Positions 12,440 to 21,099 of a stretch of 64,000 nt of DNA are shown here, piece by piece; the stretch's first letter is position 1, and each line of letters begins with the position of its first letter. The stretch comes from an uncultured Prevotella sp. (GTDB lineage Bacteria > Bacteroidota > Bacteroidia > Bacteroidales > Bacteroidaceae), in contig OMXK01000024.1 in NCBI GenBank assembly GCA_900314995.1, positions 1 to 64,000 of the forward strand, written 5' to 3'. A program made the translations under genes and the position numbers. The notes beneath the pieces were generated by a model. That model searched no databases. It was not told the DNA's origin and saw only the letters and a program-made list of their open reading frames with translations.

Positions 12440-14563
12440 ATGAAAAAATTACTAAGTGTCATTTTCATGGGAGTACCACTTTTCGCAGTGGCACAAAACC
12501 CTGTTATCCGCGATCAGTTCGCGGCCGACCCCACAGCACGCGTGTTTAATAATATGGTGTATGTCTATCCCTCTCACGACATTGTACCGCCGGCAGGGCA
12601 GCGTCAGGACTGGTTCTGCATGGCCGACTATCATGTGTTCTCTTCGGAGAACCTCACCGACTGGACGGATCATGGTATGATCATCTCCCAGGAGAATGTG
12701 CCCTGGGGTAACCCTGCAGGCTATTCGATGTGGGCACCCGACTGTGTGTACAAGAACGGTAAGTATTACTTCTACTTCCCCAATGGCCCCAAGGGTGGCC
12801 GTGGTTTTGGTGTCGGTGTGGCTACTGCCGACAAGCCTGAGGGCCCCTTTACCTGTCAGCCAGAGCCCATCAAGGGTGTTTCCGGTATCGATCCCTGTGT
12901 GCTGATCGACGATGACGGACAGGCTTATATCTATTGGAGTGGCATGGGTATCCGTGGCGCCAAGTTGAAGAGCAACATGCTGGAGCTCGACGGTGAGTTG
13001 CAGGAGGTGCAGTTCCCCAAGCGTGAGGGTATGCCCGAAATGCCCCCGATGAAGATTGGTGGAGAGGAGATGAAAGGGCTGCCCGAAGGTTTCAAGGAGG
13101 GGCCCTTCGCCTTCAAGCGCGGCGACTGGTACTATCTCAGCTTCCCTTGGGTGCGCGGCGATACCAGCGATGGCAAGAACCCCACGGAGACACTGGCCTA
13201 CGCGATGTCGAAGTCACCGCTCGGACCGTGGGACTTCAAGGGCATCATCATGGCCGAACATGAAAACGGTTGCTGGACCAACCACCACAGTCTCGTAGAA
13301 TACAAGGGCCAGTGGTATCTGTTCTACCATTGGAATGATTTCTCACCCCGCGATGACAAACGCCGTTCTGTCCGCATCGAGAAGATTGCGTTCAATGCCG
13401 ACGGTACGATTCAGGAGGTTCGCAAGACCATGCGCGGCGTAGGTATCAACCAGGCAACGGAGAAGATTGACATCGACCGTTATAGCGGTGCCAGCAGCGA
13501 TGTGATCACAGAACTCATCGACACCGTCAACACCTTCCGCGGCTATGAGGCCATCCTTCCTAACAAGGGTAGCTGGATCAGCTACAACGACATCGACTTC
13601 AACTGTCTTACAGACGGCTATCTGGTGATTGCCGCCAGAGCCAGCGACAATACCTCTTTCTATGTACGCGAGAAGAGTGCTAACGGCAAGATCCTGGCCA
13701 AGATCGATATGACCGTGAAGCCCGAGACGCCCGCTGGCATGCCTGCCATGTTCCGTCGCGACTTCAGCAACCAGTGGTTGACGATGACGGCACCGTTGGC
13801 ATTTACCCCGAAGGGCGTATCCGATCTCGTGATTACCAGCGAGGGCGATGCCGGTGTCAGCATAGACTGGATCCAGTTCAAGAATCGTCCTAAGTACTTC
13901 TCACCGGCTACGGCGCAGCCTGCCAAGCCCGATGAGGAAGGCTTCATCCGTCGCTGGCTGCTTCTGGAACCCATCGACAAGCCCAACCCCGGCAATACCG
14001 TGTTTACCGACAGCTATCTGCGTGAGCACTTCAACCGCGAATACTTCAAGGGACAGCAGACCATCGTGCCGAAGGACGGCCAGAAGGTGAAGGCCACTTT
14101 CAAGCAGGAGCAGGCTCCCGCAGGCTTTGGCCGTGGTGCTGAGGCACCTGCACAGCCCGAGGTGAAGACCGTCAGCCAGACGCTCACTTGGCACGCCCTC
14201 GATAGTGAGAACATGAACGTGAAGCTCTTCCGCTTCGCCGAGAAGTGGGGACAGCAGGTCTATGGCGTCCTCTTCTGGGCAGTCACCATCATCGACTGCG
14301 ACGAGGATATCGAGAATGTCCGCCTGGCTGTAGGATCCAACTCTGCCTCCATGTGGTGGCTCAATGGTCAGGAGGTTCTCTTGCTCTCTGGCGACCGTCG
14401 TATGGTGAAGGACGATGGTATGTCGCCTCGCCTTACCTTGAAGAAAGGTCGTAACATCCTGCGCGGTGCCGTCATCAATGGCCCGGGCATGAGCGACTTC
14501 TGTGTCCGCTTCCTCGATGAGAAAGGTAACCCTGTAACTAACTATTCAATCAAAGCTCAATAA
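12440..14563 (+). CDS. GH43 glycosidase with CBM6 and extra C-terminal domain
   Basis: The 707-residue secreted protein starts with signal peptide MKKLLSVIFMGVPLFAVA. The GH43 propeller shows the three acidic positions in QFAADPTARVF, SGIDPCVLIDDDG and GFKEGPFAFK. A CBM6-like domain with the SIDWIQF ending follows at about residues 350-495. A further domain of about 200 residues with RRWLLLEPID near its start and WWLNGQEV near its end is a beta-rich module I do not recognise. The next gene begins one base after its stop codon. Arabinofuranosidase or xylosidase action on xylan or arabinoxylan is the family expectation; exact linkage is not readable. Confidence 0.86.
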   Translation: MKKLLSVIFMGVPLFAVAQNPVIRDQFAADPTARVFNNMVYVYPSHDIVPPAGQRQDWFCMADYHVFSSENLTDWTDHGMIISQENVPWGNPAGYSMWAPDCVYKNGKYYFYFPNGPKGGRGFGVGVATADKPEGPFTCQPEPIKGVSGIDPCVLIDDDGQAYIYWSGMGIRGAKLKSNMLELDGELQEVQFPKREGMPEMPPMKIGGEEMKGLPEGFKEGPFAFKRGDWYYLSFPWVRGDTSDGKNPTETLAYAMSKSPLGPWDFKGIIMAEHENGCWTNHHSLVEYKGQWYLFYHWNDFSPRDDKRRSVRIEKIAFNADGTIQEVRKTMRGVGINQATEKIDIDRYSGASSDVITELIDTVNTFRGYEAILPNKGSWISYNDIDFNCLTDGYLVIAARASDNTSFYVREKSANGKILAKIDMTVKPETPAGMPAMFRRDFSNQWLTMTAPLAFTPKGVSDLVITSEGDAGVSIDWIQFKNRPKYFSPATAQPAKPDEEGFIRRWLLLEPIDKPNPGNTVFTDSYLREHFNREYFKGQQTIVPKDGQKVKATFKQEQAPAGFGRGAEAPAQPEVKTVSQTLTWHALDSENMNVKLFRFAEKWGQQVYGVLFWAVTIIDCDEDIENVRLAVGSNSASMWWLNGQEVLLLSGDRRMVKDDGMSPRLTLKKGRNILRGAVINGPGMSDFCVRFLDEKGNPVTNYSIKAQ

Positions 14564-14564
14564 T

Positions 14565-16016
14565 ATGAAAAGACTGCATACAATTCTGGCGGCATTGGCC
14601 CTTGCTACAGCCGCTCAAGCACAAATAGGCGAACCTTATATCCACGATCCCTCGACGCTGGCCGAGTGCGACGGTAAGTATTACACCTTCGGCACTGGCG
14701 GCGGTGGCCTTATAACTGAAGACGGTTGGTCCTGGCATGGCGGCGCTGACCGTCCTGGTGGCGGTGCAGCCCCCGATGTGCTGAAGATCGGTGACCGTTA
14801 CCTCTGCATCTATGGTGCCACGGGCGGGGGCCTCGGTGGCGGCCATGCAGGCCGTATTCTCACGATGTGGAACAAGACCCTCGATCCCAAATCGCCCGAT
14901 TTCAAGTGGAGCGAGGCCGTGGAGGTGTGCCACTCTGACGGTATGGAGGATCAGGATGCCATTGATCCGGGGCTGTTGCTCGATCCCACGACAGGTCGTC
15001 TGTGGGTGAGCTATGGCACCTATTTCGGCACCATCCGTCTGATTGAGCTTGATCCCAAGACAGGGTTCCGTGTCAAGGGTAACAAGGAAAAAGATATTGC
15101 CATCGATTGTGAGGCTTCTGATCTGATGTATCGCGACGGCTGGTATTACCTGCTCGGTACCCACGGCACCTGCTGCGACGGCGTCAACTCTACCTATAAT
15201 ATTGTGGTAGGCCGTGCCAAGAGCATCGAAGGTCCTTATCTTGACAACGTAGGCCGTGACATGTTGCACGGTGGCGGCAAGATGGTGATTGCAGCTGAAG
15301 AGCGAGCTTGTGGTGCCGGACACTTCGGACGCTATGTCATCGATGAGGGTGTCGAAGTGATGTCGTTCCACTGGGAGGCAGACTTTGAGCTCAGTGGCCG
15401 TTCTACGCTTGCCGTCCGTCCTTTGGTGTGGAAGAATGGCTGGCCTGTGGCTGGCGATAATTTCAAGGGTGGCAACCTCGCCATTCTGAGTGAGCGTCGT
15501 GGCTATGCTCTTGAACTCGCCGTTGATTTCGTTCGCATGGCACAGGAACGTCAGGGATGGTTCAACCGTGACCAGATGAAACAGCCCGCCAAGCCCATTG
15601 CCAACCAGACATTGGAAGAAGTTAAGGGTACTTGGCCTGAAGGTGATATCCCCGCCCGTATCGGTGATTATATGTACCGTCCCCACCAGCGTTGGACTAT
15701 CACTCCCGTCGATGAGGCTGGCGGCTATCTCAGCAATCCTTATTTTAAGATTACGATTGAGGGTACGGAGCGCGCCCTGGCTGCTACTGCCGACTGTGAG
15801 GTGACCACCGTTCCCACCTATACTGGCGCCGATGAGCAGCTGTGGCGCATCGAACAGCTCACTGACGGCACCTATCGTATCATGCCGAAGGCCATTCCCG
15901 GTAAGGAAGGCATCAACAAGGATTTCTGTCTGTACTCCGCAGGCGACTCCACCCCGACGCTTGCCAAATACGACTTCAACAGCGACAACTCCAAGTGGAA
16001 CTTCCGCAAACACTGA
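14565..16016 (+). CDS. GH43 arabinanase-like enzyme with ricin-type domain
   Basis: The 483-residue secreted protein has signal peptide MKRLHTILAALALATAAQA. GH43 blocks are YIHDPSTL (base aspartate), DAIDPGLLLD and CEASDLMYRDGWYYLL (acid glutamate), the pattern of the endo-arabinanase/arabinosidase branch. A C-terminal region of about 120 residues, with HQRWTITPV and DEQLWRIEQ repeats, looks like a ricin-type beta-trefoil binding module. It is separated from the upstream GH43 gene by a single base, so the two are almost certainly co-transcribed and translationally coupled. Its likely role is cleaving arabinose-containing side chains. Confidence 0.85.
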   Translation: MKRLHTILAALALATAAQAQIGEPYIHDPSTLAECDGKYYTFGTGGGGLITEDGWSWHGGADRPGGGAAPDVLKIGDRYLCIYGATGGGLGGGHAGRILTMWNKTLDPKSPDFKWSEAVEVCHSDGMEDQDAIDPGLLLDPTTGRLWVSYGTYFGTIRLIELDPKTGFRVKGNKEKDIAIDCEASDLMYRDGWYYLLGTHGTCCDGVNSTYNIVVGRAKSIEGPYLDNVGRDMLHGGGKMVIAAEERACGAGHFGRYVIDEGVEVMSFHWEADFELSGRSTLAVRPLVWKNGWPVAGDNFKGGNLAILSERRGYALELAVDFVRMAQERQGWFNRDQMKQPAKPIANQTLEEVKGTWPEGDIPARIGDYMYRPHQRWTITPVDEAGGYLSNPYFKITIEGTERALAATADCEVTTVPTYTGADEQLWRIEQLTDGTYRIMPKAIPGKEGINKDFCLYSAGDSTPTLAKYDFNSDNSKWNFRKH

Positions 16017-16028
16017 CTTTGCATTCAT

Positions 16029-17318
16029 ATGTTGACGGAGAAGACCATGGAGAAACTGCGAATCCTTGCAGAGTCGGCGAAGTACGATGTGTCGTGCTCG
16101 TCGAGCGGCACCGTACGTAAAGGCAAACAAGGACTGGTAGGCTCCACCGTCGGTGGCGTGGGCATCTGCCATTCCTTTGCCGACGACGGGCGCTGTATCT
16201 CCTTGCTCAAAGTCATGCTCACCAACTATTGCAAGTACGACTGTGCCTACTGCATCAACCGCCGCTCTAACGATATCAGGCGTGCCACCCTCTCCGTCAG
16301 TGAACTCGAGGAGATCACGATGGAGTTCTATCGCCGTAACTATATCGAGGGACTGTTCCTGAGCAGTGGGGTCGTGCGCAATCCCGATTATACGATGGAA
16401 CGGCTCACGGCTATCGTCCGCGACCTGCGCACCGTCCACCGCTTCAATGGCTATATCCATCTGAAAAGCATCCCCGGTGCCTCACAGGAACTGCTCAACG
16501 AGGCAGGGCGCTATGCCGATCGTATGAGCGTGAACATCGAGATACCCAAGGAAGAGTCGCTGAAACTGCTGGCGCCTGAGAAAGACCACCAGAGCGTGTT
16601 CCAGCCGATGCAGCTGATTCAGCAGGGCGTATTGGAGAACAAGGAGGACCGTAAGAAATACCGTTATGCGCCACGATTTGTACCGGCGGGCCAGTCCACC
16701 CAGATGATTGTCGGTGCCACGAAAGAGTCGGATAGGGATATCCTCCACATGTCGTCGAAGCTCTACGGGCAGCCCACCATGCGCCGTGTCTACTATTCGG
16801 GCTATGTCAGCGTGAACACCTACGATCCGCGCCTGCCAGTCCTGAAGCAGCCTCCCTTGGTGCGCGAGAACCGCCTGTATCAGGCAGACTGGCTCCTGCG
16901 CTTCTATCATTTCAAGGTCGATGAGATTGTCGACGACCAGCATGCCAATCTCGACCTCGAGGTAGATCCGAAGCTTGCCTGGGCCCTGCGCCACCCCGAA
17001 GCCTTCCCCGTCGATATCAATACCGCCGACTATGAACAGCTGTTGCGCGTGCCTGGCCTTGGCACGAAGTCGGCGTGGCTCATCGTCAACTCCCGCCGTT
17101 TCAATCGTCTCACGTCCTACGACCTGAAGAAGATGGGCGTGGTGATGAAGAAGGCCAAGTACTTTATCACCTGCCATGAACTCACGTCGGCCTATTCCGT
17201 GCCCATCGTGGGCATCAATGAGCTCCACCCCGAGCGCCTGCGCCCGCTGCTCATCTCGAAGGCACAGCAGAAACGCGCAGCGGAGGAACAGCAGCTAAAG
17301 TTCGATTTTGGCGAATGA
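16029..17318 (+). CDS. Radical SAM protein, putative DNA modification/repair type
   Basis: The 429-residue protein carries the radical-SAM cluster motif CKYDCAYC at about residue 67, and the start MEKLRILAESAKYDVSCSSS is characteristic of the family annotated as putative DNA modification/repair radical SAM protein, which is distantly related to spore photoproduct lyase. A helix-hairpin-helix region (TADYEQLLRVPGLGTKSAW) near residues 335-360 suggests DNA binding. It overlaps the next gene by ATGA, and the two usually occur together. It starts only 12 bases after the GH43 gene, so read-through from the hemicellulase operon is likely. The chemistry on DNA is not established. Confidence 0.85.
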   Translation: MLTEKTMEKLRILAESAKYDVSCSSSGTVRKGKQGLVGSTVGGVGICHSFADDGRCISLLKVMLTNYCKYDCAYCINRRSNDIRRATLSVSELEEITMEFYRRNYIEGLFLSSGVVRNPDYTMERLTAIVRDLRTVHRFNGYIHLKSIPGASQELLNEAGRYADRMSVNIEIPKEESLKLLAPEKDHQSVFQPMQLIQQGVLENKEDRKKYRYAPRFVPAGQSTQMIVGATKESDRDILHMSSKLYGQPTMRRVYYSGYVSVNTYDPRLPVLKQPPLVRENRLYQADWLLRFYHFKVDEIVDDQHANLDLEVDPKLAWALRHPEAFPVDINTADYEQLLRVPGLGTKSAWLIVNSRRFNRLTSYDLKKMGVVMKKAKYFITCHELTSAYSVPIVGINELHPERLRPLLISKAQQKRAAEEQQLKFDFGE

Positions 17319-18085
17319 CGGTTTACACCTTCGACGGAACGATGGACGGGCTTCTCACCGCCGTGTTCGATGCCTTTGCCCTCCATGAACAGCCCGAACA
17401 ACTGCTGAAGGCAGGCGATGCCCTGCCCTTGTTCTGCGACCATCTCTATCACGTATCCACCGACGAGGAGAAAGCCCGTCGGGTATGGACAGGCTTGGAG
17501 AAACGGTTGCCGCGCGAGGCCATGAAGCTGATCTCCGTCAGCTGGCTCTCGGAACTGCCGGAGCTTTCTGAACCCCTTTTCCTGTATATCTGCAAGGTGT
17601 TCCGTCAGGGCGATATTTCACGCAACTTTGCCGATGCCGATGTGCTGGCCGTGACGAATATCGCCCGCCGCGTGCTCCATGAACAACTGCGCATGAAGCA
17701 GTTTATCCGTTTCCAGAAGGCGAAGGATGGAACTTATCTCGCCGTTGTCTCGCCTGACCACGATGTGCTGCCCCTGGTCACCGACCATTTCACCGACCGT
17801 TTCAACGACCAGTCGTGGCTCATCTATGATGCCCGCAGGCATTACGGCTTCCATTACAACGGGCAGCAGGTGATCCGCATCACCTTTGAAGACGAAGCCG
17901 CCGTGCCCTTCAGTCTTGCCGATGGCAAACTCGATGCCGCCGTGCTCAGCAGCGACGACCAGCTGTTGCAGAACCTCTGGCGCACCTACTTCAAGGCCAT
18001 CTGCATCAAGGAGCGCATGAATCCCCGCAAGCAGCTCAACGACATGCCGCGCCGCTACTGGAAATACATGACTGAGAAACAGTAA
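17315..18085 (+). CDS. TIGR03915/DUF4130-like partner of the radical SAM protein
   Basis: The 256-residue protein matches the conserved partner of the preceding radical SAM protein, from the start TVYTFDGTMDGLLTAVFDAF to the arginine-rich C-terminus (NPRKQLNDMPRRYWKYM). The family is linked to DNA metabolism by this gene pairing rather than by known biochemistry. Its ATG overlaps the upstream stop codon in ATGA, indicating translational coupling. It ends 16 bases from the end of the convergent Crp/Fnr regulator gene, leaving almost no room for separate terminators. Confidence 0.85.
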   Translation: MTVYTFDGTMDGLLTAVFDAFALHEQPEQLLKAGDALPLFCDHLYHVSTDEEKARRVWTGLEKRLPREAMKLISVSWLSELPELSEPLFLYICKVFRQGDISRNFADADVLAVTNIARRVLHEQLRMKQFIRFQKAKDGTYLAVVSPDHDVLPLVTDHFTDRFNDQSWLIYDARRHYGFHYNGQQVIRITFEDEAAVPFSLADGKLDAAVLSSDDQLLQNLWRTYFKAICIKERMNPRKQLNDMPRRYWKYMTEKQ

Positions 18086-18101
18086 TTGCATGAATCTGCA
18101 G

Positions 18102-18794
18102 CTATAGCCTTACCCCTATCGTCGCAAATGATCCTGCAGCCTTCAACGATAAGACTTTGACATGTCGCCCTTCAACGAGGATAGCACCCTCCTGCTTCAG
18201 CTCATTCAGACACCGTTGCAACGAATATTTCTGGATACCGAAATGGTCAGCCAGTTCCTGCCGGGAGAAAGGCAGAAGAACATCTTTCGACTGTTGAAGC
18301 TTGATTTGCTCCTCGAGATAAAGTATCACCTTTTCTCGTACACTCATGGAGAGCATGCGAACTTTCTTGGTCAGTTGAGAAACAACATTTGAAAGTATCT
18401 TGATATAGTTCATCATCAGTCGCGGGTCATAGCTGAGAATATTTTCAAGATCGGCAGGCCTCAGACGAAAGACGGTGGTATCAGCAGTAGCCTCGATGGT
18501 GACGGGGTATTGGTTATCTGAAGCAAAGAAAAAGGCTGGGGCCAGAAGTTTCCCCGACTGATGGACTGCCACCCTGATAATACGTCCAGAGGAACCCATC
18601 ATGCTTGCCACCATCTCGCCCTGGATAATGATGTCGGCATATTGGCAAACAGAGCCTTCGATGGCATGAAATTCGCCCTTGCAACACCGTACGACCCTAT
18701 AACGCACCGTGTGCATCAGGTCGATAATCTCCGACTCCGTCAGCCCATTAAAAAGCGGGCATCGTCTCAGCCCCTGTAATGTATCAATGTCCAT
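18102..18794 (-). CDS. Crp/Fnr-family transcriptional regulator
   Basis: The 230-residue protein has an N-terminal cyclic-nucleotide-binding-like beta barrel (about 15-130), a dimerisation helix and a C-terminal winged helix with FSRQELADHFGIQKYSLQRC as helix-turn-helix (about 173-192). No cysteine cluster for an iron-sulfur centre is evident, so it is not a classical Fnr; an HcpR-like nitrosative-stress regulator is possible. It is divergent from nrfH, and a palindromic operator lies between the two promoters, making it the likely activator of nitrite reduction. Which signal it senses is inferred only from this context. Confidence 0.85.
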   Translation of the reverse strand: MDIDTLQGLRRCPLFNGLTESEIIDLMHTVRYRVVRCCKGEFHAIEGSVCQYADIIIQGEMVASMMGSSGRIIRVAVHQSGKLLAPAFFFASDNQYPVTIEATADTTVFRLRPADLENILSYDPRLMMNYIKILSNVVSQLTKKVRMLSMSVREKVILYLEEQIKLQQSKDVLLPFSRQELADHFGIQKYSLQRCLNELKQEGAILVEGRHVKVLSLKAAGSFATIGVRL

Positions 18795-18812
18795 ATTCTT
18801 TTTTTATGGGGT

Positions 18813-18820
18813 CAAAGTTA
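18813..18820 (-). promoter_or_regulatory. -7 promoter box of the Crp/Fnr gene
   Basis: TAACTTTG on the minus strand matches TAnnTTTG, 18 bases upstream of the regulator ATG. Confidence 0.65.
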
Positions 18821-18868
18821 AGGAAAAAGTGTGAATAAAACCAAAAATTAACAATCATTATATGGTTC

Positions 18869-18886
18869 TGGTAACAGTTGTTACCA
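18869..18886. promoter_or_regulatory. 18-bp palindromic operator, likely Crp/Fnr-type site
   Basis: TGGTAACAGTTGTTACCA has perfect 7-bp arms (TGGTAAC/GTTACCA) around AGTT. It lies between the divergent promoters of the Crp/Fnr gene and nrfH. Its centre (18877.5) is about 41.5 bp upstream of the nrfH start site predicted from the TACATTTG box, the standard class II activator position. Confidence 0.75.
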
Positions 18887-18907
18887 ACTGATGTCCTCAA
18901 AATTGAT

Positions 18908-18915
18908 TACATTTG
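18908..18915 (+). promoter_or_regulatory. -7 promoter box of nrfH
   Basis: TACATTTG matches TAnnTTTG exactly and precedes the nrfH ATG by 24 bases. Confidence 0.75.
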
Positions 18916-18939
18916 CCAAATAAATTGAACCATCAACGA

Positions 18940-19539
18940 ATGAGCTGGAAGAAAATATTAGTACTTAAAGACAAATTCTCCTACAGGCAGAAAGTAGGCA
19001 TGCTGCTCGTGGCGGGTGTAGTCTGTGGACTCAGCGGATTGTTTATGTATCTGCTCAGGGCGCATACTTATTTTGTTGGCGACAATCCGGCGGCATGCGT
19101 CAACTGCCACATCATGACACCCTACTATGCCACGTGGAGCCACTCTTCACACGGTCGAGACGCCACGTGCAACGATTGTCATGTGCCCCACCAGAACTTG
19201 GCATTGAAGTATGGTTTCAAGGCGATGGACGGACTGAAGCACACGGCCTATTTCGTGATGCACTCAGAACGTCAAGCTCCGATGGCCGAGGCGCTGACAG
19301 GGCAGGTGGTGATGGATAACTGCATTCGTTGTCACCAGCAGTTGAACACGGAGTTTGTGAAGACGGGGCGCATGAGCTACATGCAACAGCAGGCTCAGGG
19401 CGGTAAGGTGTGCTGGGACTGTCATCGAAACGTGCCCCACGGTGGCATGAACTCGCTGATGGCAACACCTGGAGCCGAGGGGGTGACTCCCTTGCCACCA
19501 TCGCCTGTGCCGGAATGGCTTCAGAACATGATGAAATGA
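18940..19539 (+). CDS. nrfH: NrfH, membrane tetraheme quinol dehydrogenase of nitrite reductase
   Basis: The 199-residue NapC/NirT-type cytochrome has one N-terminal membrane helix (VGMLLVAGVVCGLSGLFMYL) and four heme motifs: CVNCH, CNDCH, CIRCH and CWDCH at about residues 52, 76, 127 and 157. It takes electrons from menaquinol and passes them to NrfA on the outer face of the cytoplasmic membrane. I chose the ATG at 18940 (MSWKKILVLKD); an upstream TTG at 18913 would lie inside the promoter box. nrfA follows after 41 bases. The palindrome upstream suggests control by the divergent Crp/Fnr protein. Confidence 0.93.
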   Translation: MSWKKILVLKDKFSYRQKVGMLLVAGVVCGLSGLFMYLLRAHTYFVGDNPAACVNCHIMTPYYATWSHSSHGRDATCNDCHVPHQNLALKYGFKAMDGLKHTAYFVMHSERQAPMAEALTGQVVMDNCIRCHQQLNTEFVKTGRMSYMQQQAQGGKVCWDCHRNVPHGGMNSLMATPGAEGVTPLPPSPVPEWLQNMMK

Positions 19540-19580
19540 AAAATTCAACTAACATCGCAAATAAGTAAAAAAGAAATATT

Positions 19581-21062
19581 ATGGCAAAGCAATTGAAAAA
19601 ATGGCAAGGTTGGATACTCTTCGGAGGATCTATGGCAGTAGTCTTTATCCTGGGACTGCTTGTGGACTCGATTGTGGCCCAGAACGAGAAGTTCAAGGCC
19701 GACTATCCGCGTGAGTACGAGACGTGGGCAATGACGGAGGACACCACGTTCAAGTCGAAGTACAACTCGTCGCAAGAGGTTGACGTGCTCGAGCAGCGTC
19801 CTGAGATGGTAGTGCTGTGGGCTGGCTATGCCTTCTCGCGCCACTATAACACCCCTCGCGGACACAAGCATGCCTTAGAGGATATGCGCAAGATTCTGCG
19901 CACAGGCAATCCTGGCATTCAGATTACGCCCGACTCCATCGCCGGAGACATGCAGCCCGCTACGTGCTGGACGTGTAAGGGCCCTGACGTGCCAAGAATG
20001 ATGCGTGAGCTCAGCGCCTCGAAATCGGTCATGGACCCCGCTAACTTCTACGCCAAGAAGTGGAGCGAGCTGGGTGCCGACGAGGTGAACACCATTGGTT
20101 GTAGTGACTGCCACGATGCCCGCACGATGGACTTGCGTCCTGCCCGCCCCGCCCTCTACGAAGCTTTTGCCCGTCGTGGTCTGAATGTGAAAGATGTGTC
20201 CCATCAGGAGATGCGCTCGCTGGTGTGTGCCCAATGCCATGTGGAGTACTACTTCATCAAGCCTAACGACGAGAAGAATCCCGGCAAGGCAAACTACCTG
20301 GTGTTCCCGCACGACAAGGGGCTGACCTGCGAGGCTGCTGAGGATTATTACGACGAGATTGGTTTCTACGACTATATCCATCCGCTATCGAAGACCAAGA
20401 TTCTGAAGGCCCAGCATCCTGGTTGGGAGATGTCGCAACAAGGCATACATGCCCAGCGCGGCGTGTCGTGTGCTGACTGCCACATGCCCTATAAGCAGGA
20501 GGGCGGCGTGAAGTTCTCTGACCACCAGATACAATCACCGTTGGCCAAGATTGACCGCACCTGCCAGACCTGTCACCGTCAGGATGCAGAGGTGTTGCGC
20601 CAAAATGTGTATGAGCGCCAGGAGAAGTGTAACGAGGTGCGCACCCGTGCCGAGCAAGAGCTTGCCCGTGCCCACTTCGAGACAAAGTTTATCATCGACA
20701 AGGGTGCTACCGAGGCTGAGCTGACTCCCATTCAGGCATTGCTCCGAAAGAGCCAGTGGCGTTGGGACTATGCCATCGCCTCTCATGGTGCCACATTCCA
20801 TGCACCACAAGAGGTGGTGCGCCTACTCTCTCATTCGGTTGACTACGCCCAGCAGGCCCGCCTGCTTATTGCCCGCGTTGCAGCCAAGCATGGGCATACT
20901 GATGCCATCCCCGTGCCTGACTATAGCACCAAGGCAAAGGCTCAGGCTGCCATCGGCCTCGACATGAAGGCACTGAATGAGAACAAACAGCGCTTCCTAC
21001 AGGAAATCGAACCCAAGTGGATTGAGGAAGCAAAGAAAAAAGGCAAATTAATTGAAATCTAA
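19581..21062 (+). CDS. nrfA: NrfA, ammonia-forming cytochrome c nitrite reductase
   Basis: The 493-residue periplasmic pentaheme enzyme reduces nitrite to ammonium. It has an N-terminal signal/anchor helix, the diagnostic active-site heme motif CWTCK (about residue 128, lysine ligand), and four ordinary motifs CSDCH, CAQCH, CADCH and CQTCH (about 173, 216, 297 and 330). Length and order of motifs match the family. It lies directly behind nrfH and ahead of resB and ccsA, which attach heme to such cytochromes. No odd features were seen. Confidence 0.95.
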   Translation: MAKQLKKWQGWILFGGSMAVVFILGLLVDSIVAQNEKFKADYPREYETWAMTEDTTFKSKYNSSQEVDVLEQRPEMVVLWAGYAFSRHYNTPRGHKHALEDMRKILRTGNPGIQITPDSIAGDMQPATCWTCKGPDVPRMMRELSASKSVMDPANFYAKKWSELGADEVNTIGCSDCHDARTMDLRPARPALYEAFARRGLNVKDVSHQEMRSLVCAQCHVEYYFIKPNDEKNPGKANYLVFPHDKGLTCEAAEDYYDEIGFYDYIHPLSKTKILKAQHPGWEMSQQGIHAQRGVSCADCHMPYKQEGGVKFSDHQIQSPLAKIDRTCQTCHRQDAEVLRQNVYERQEKCNEVRTRAEQELARAHFETKFIIDKGATEAELTPIQALLRKSQWRWDYAIASHGATFHAPQEVVRLLSHSVDYAQQARLLIARVAAKHGHTDAIPVPDYSTKAKAQAAIGLDMKALNENKQRFLQEIEPKWIEEAKKKGKLIEI

Positions 21063-21073
21063 GATTTTTGTTG

Positions 21074-21081
21074 TACCTTTG
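21074..21081 (+). promoter_or_regulatory. -7 promoter box before resB
   Basis: TACCTTTG is a perfect TAnnTTTG with a TTG about 19 bp upstream. It sits 19 bases before the chosen resB start, so resB-ccsA may be transcribed independently of nrfHA. Confidence 0.6.
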
Positions 21082-21099
21082 CAGCAAATATCTTTGGAT

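Noticed and set aside
14550..16460. Open frame of 636 codons on the minus strand across the second GH43 and radical SAM genes
   Set aside because: It is antisense to two genes with clear catalytic motifs, spans their junction and shows no domain.
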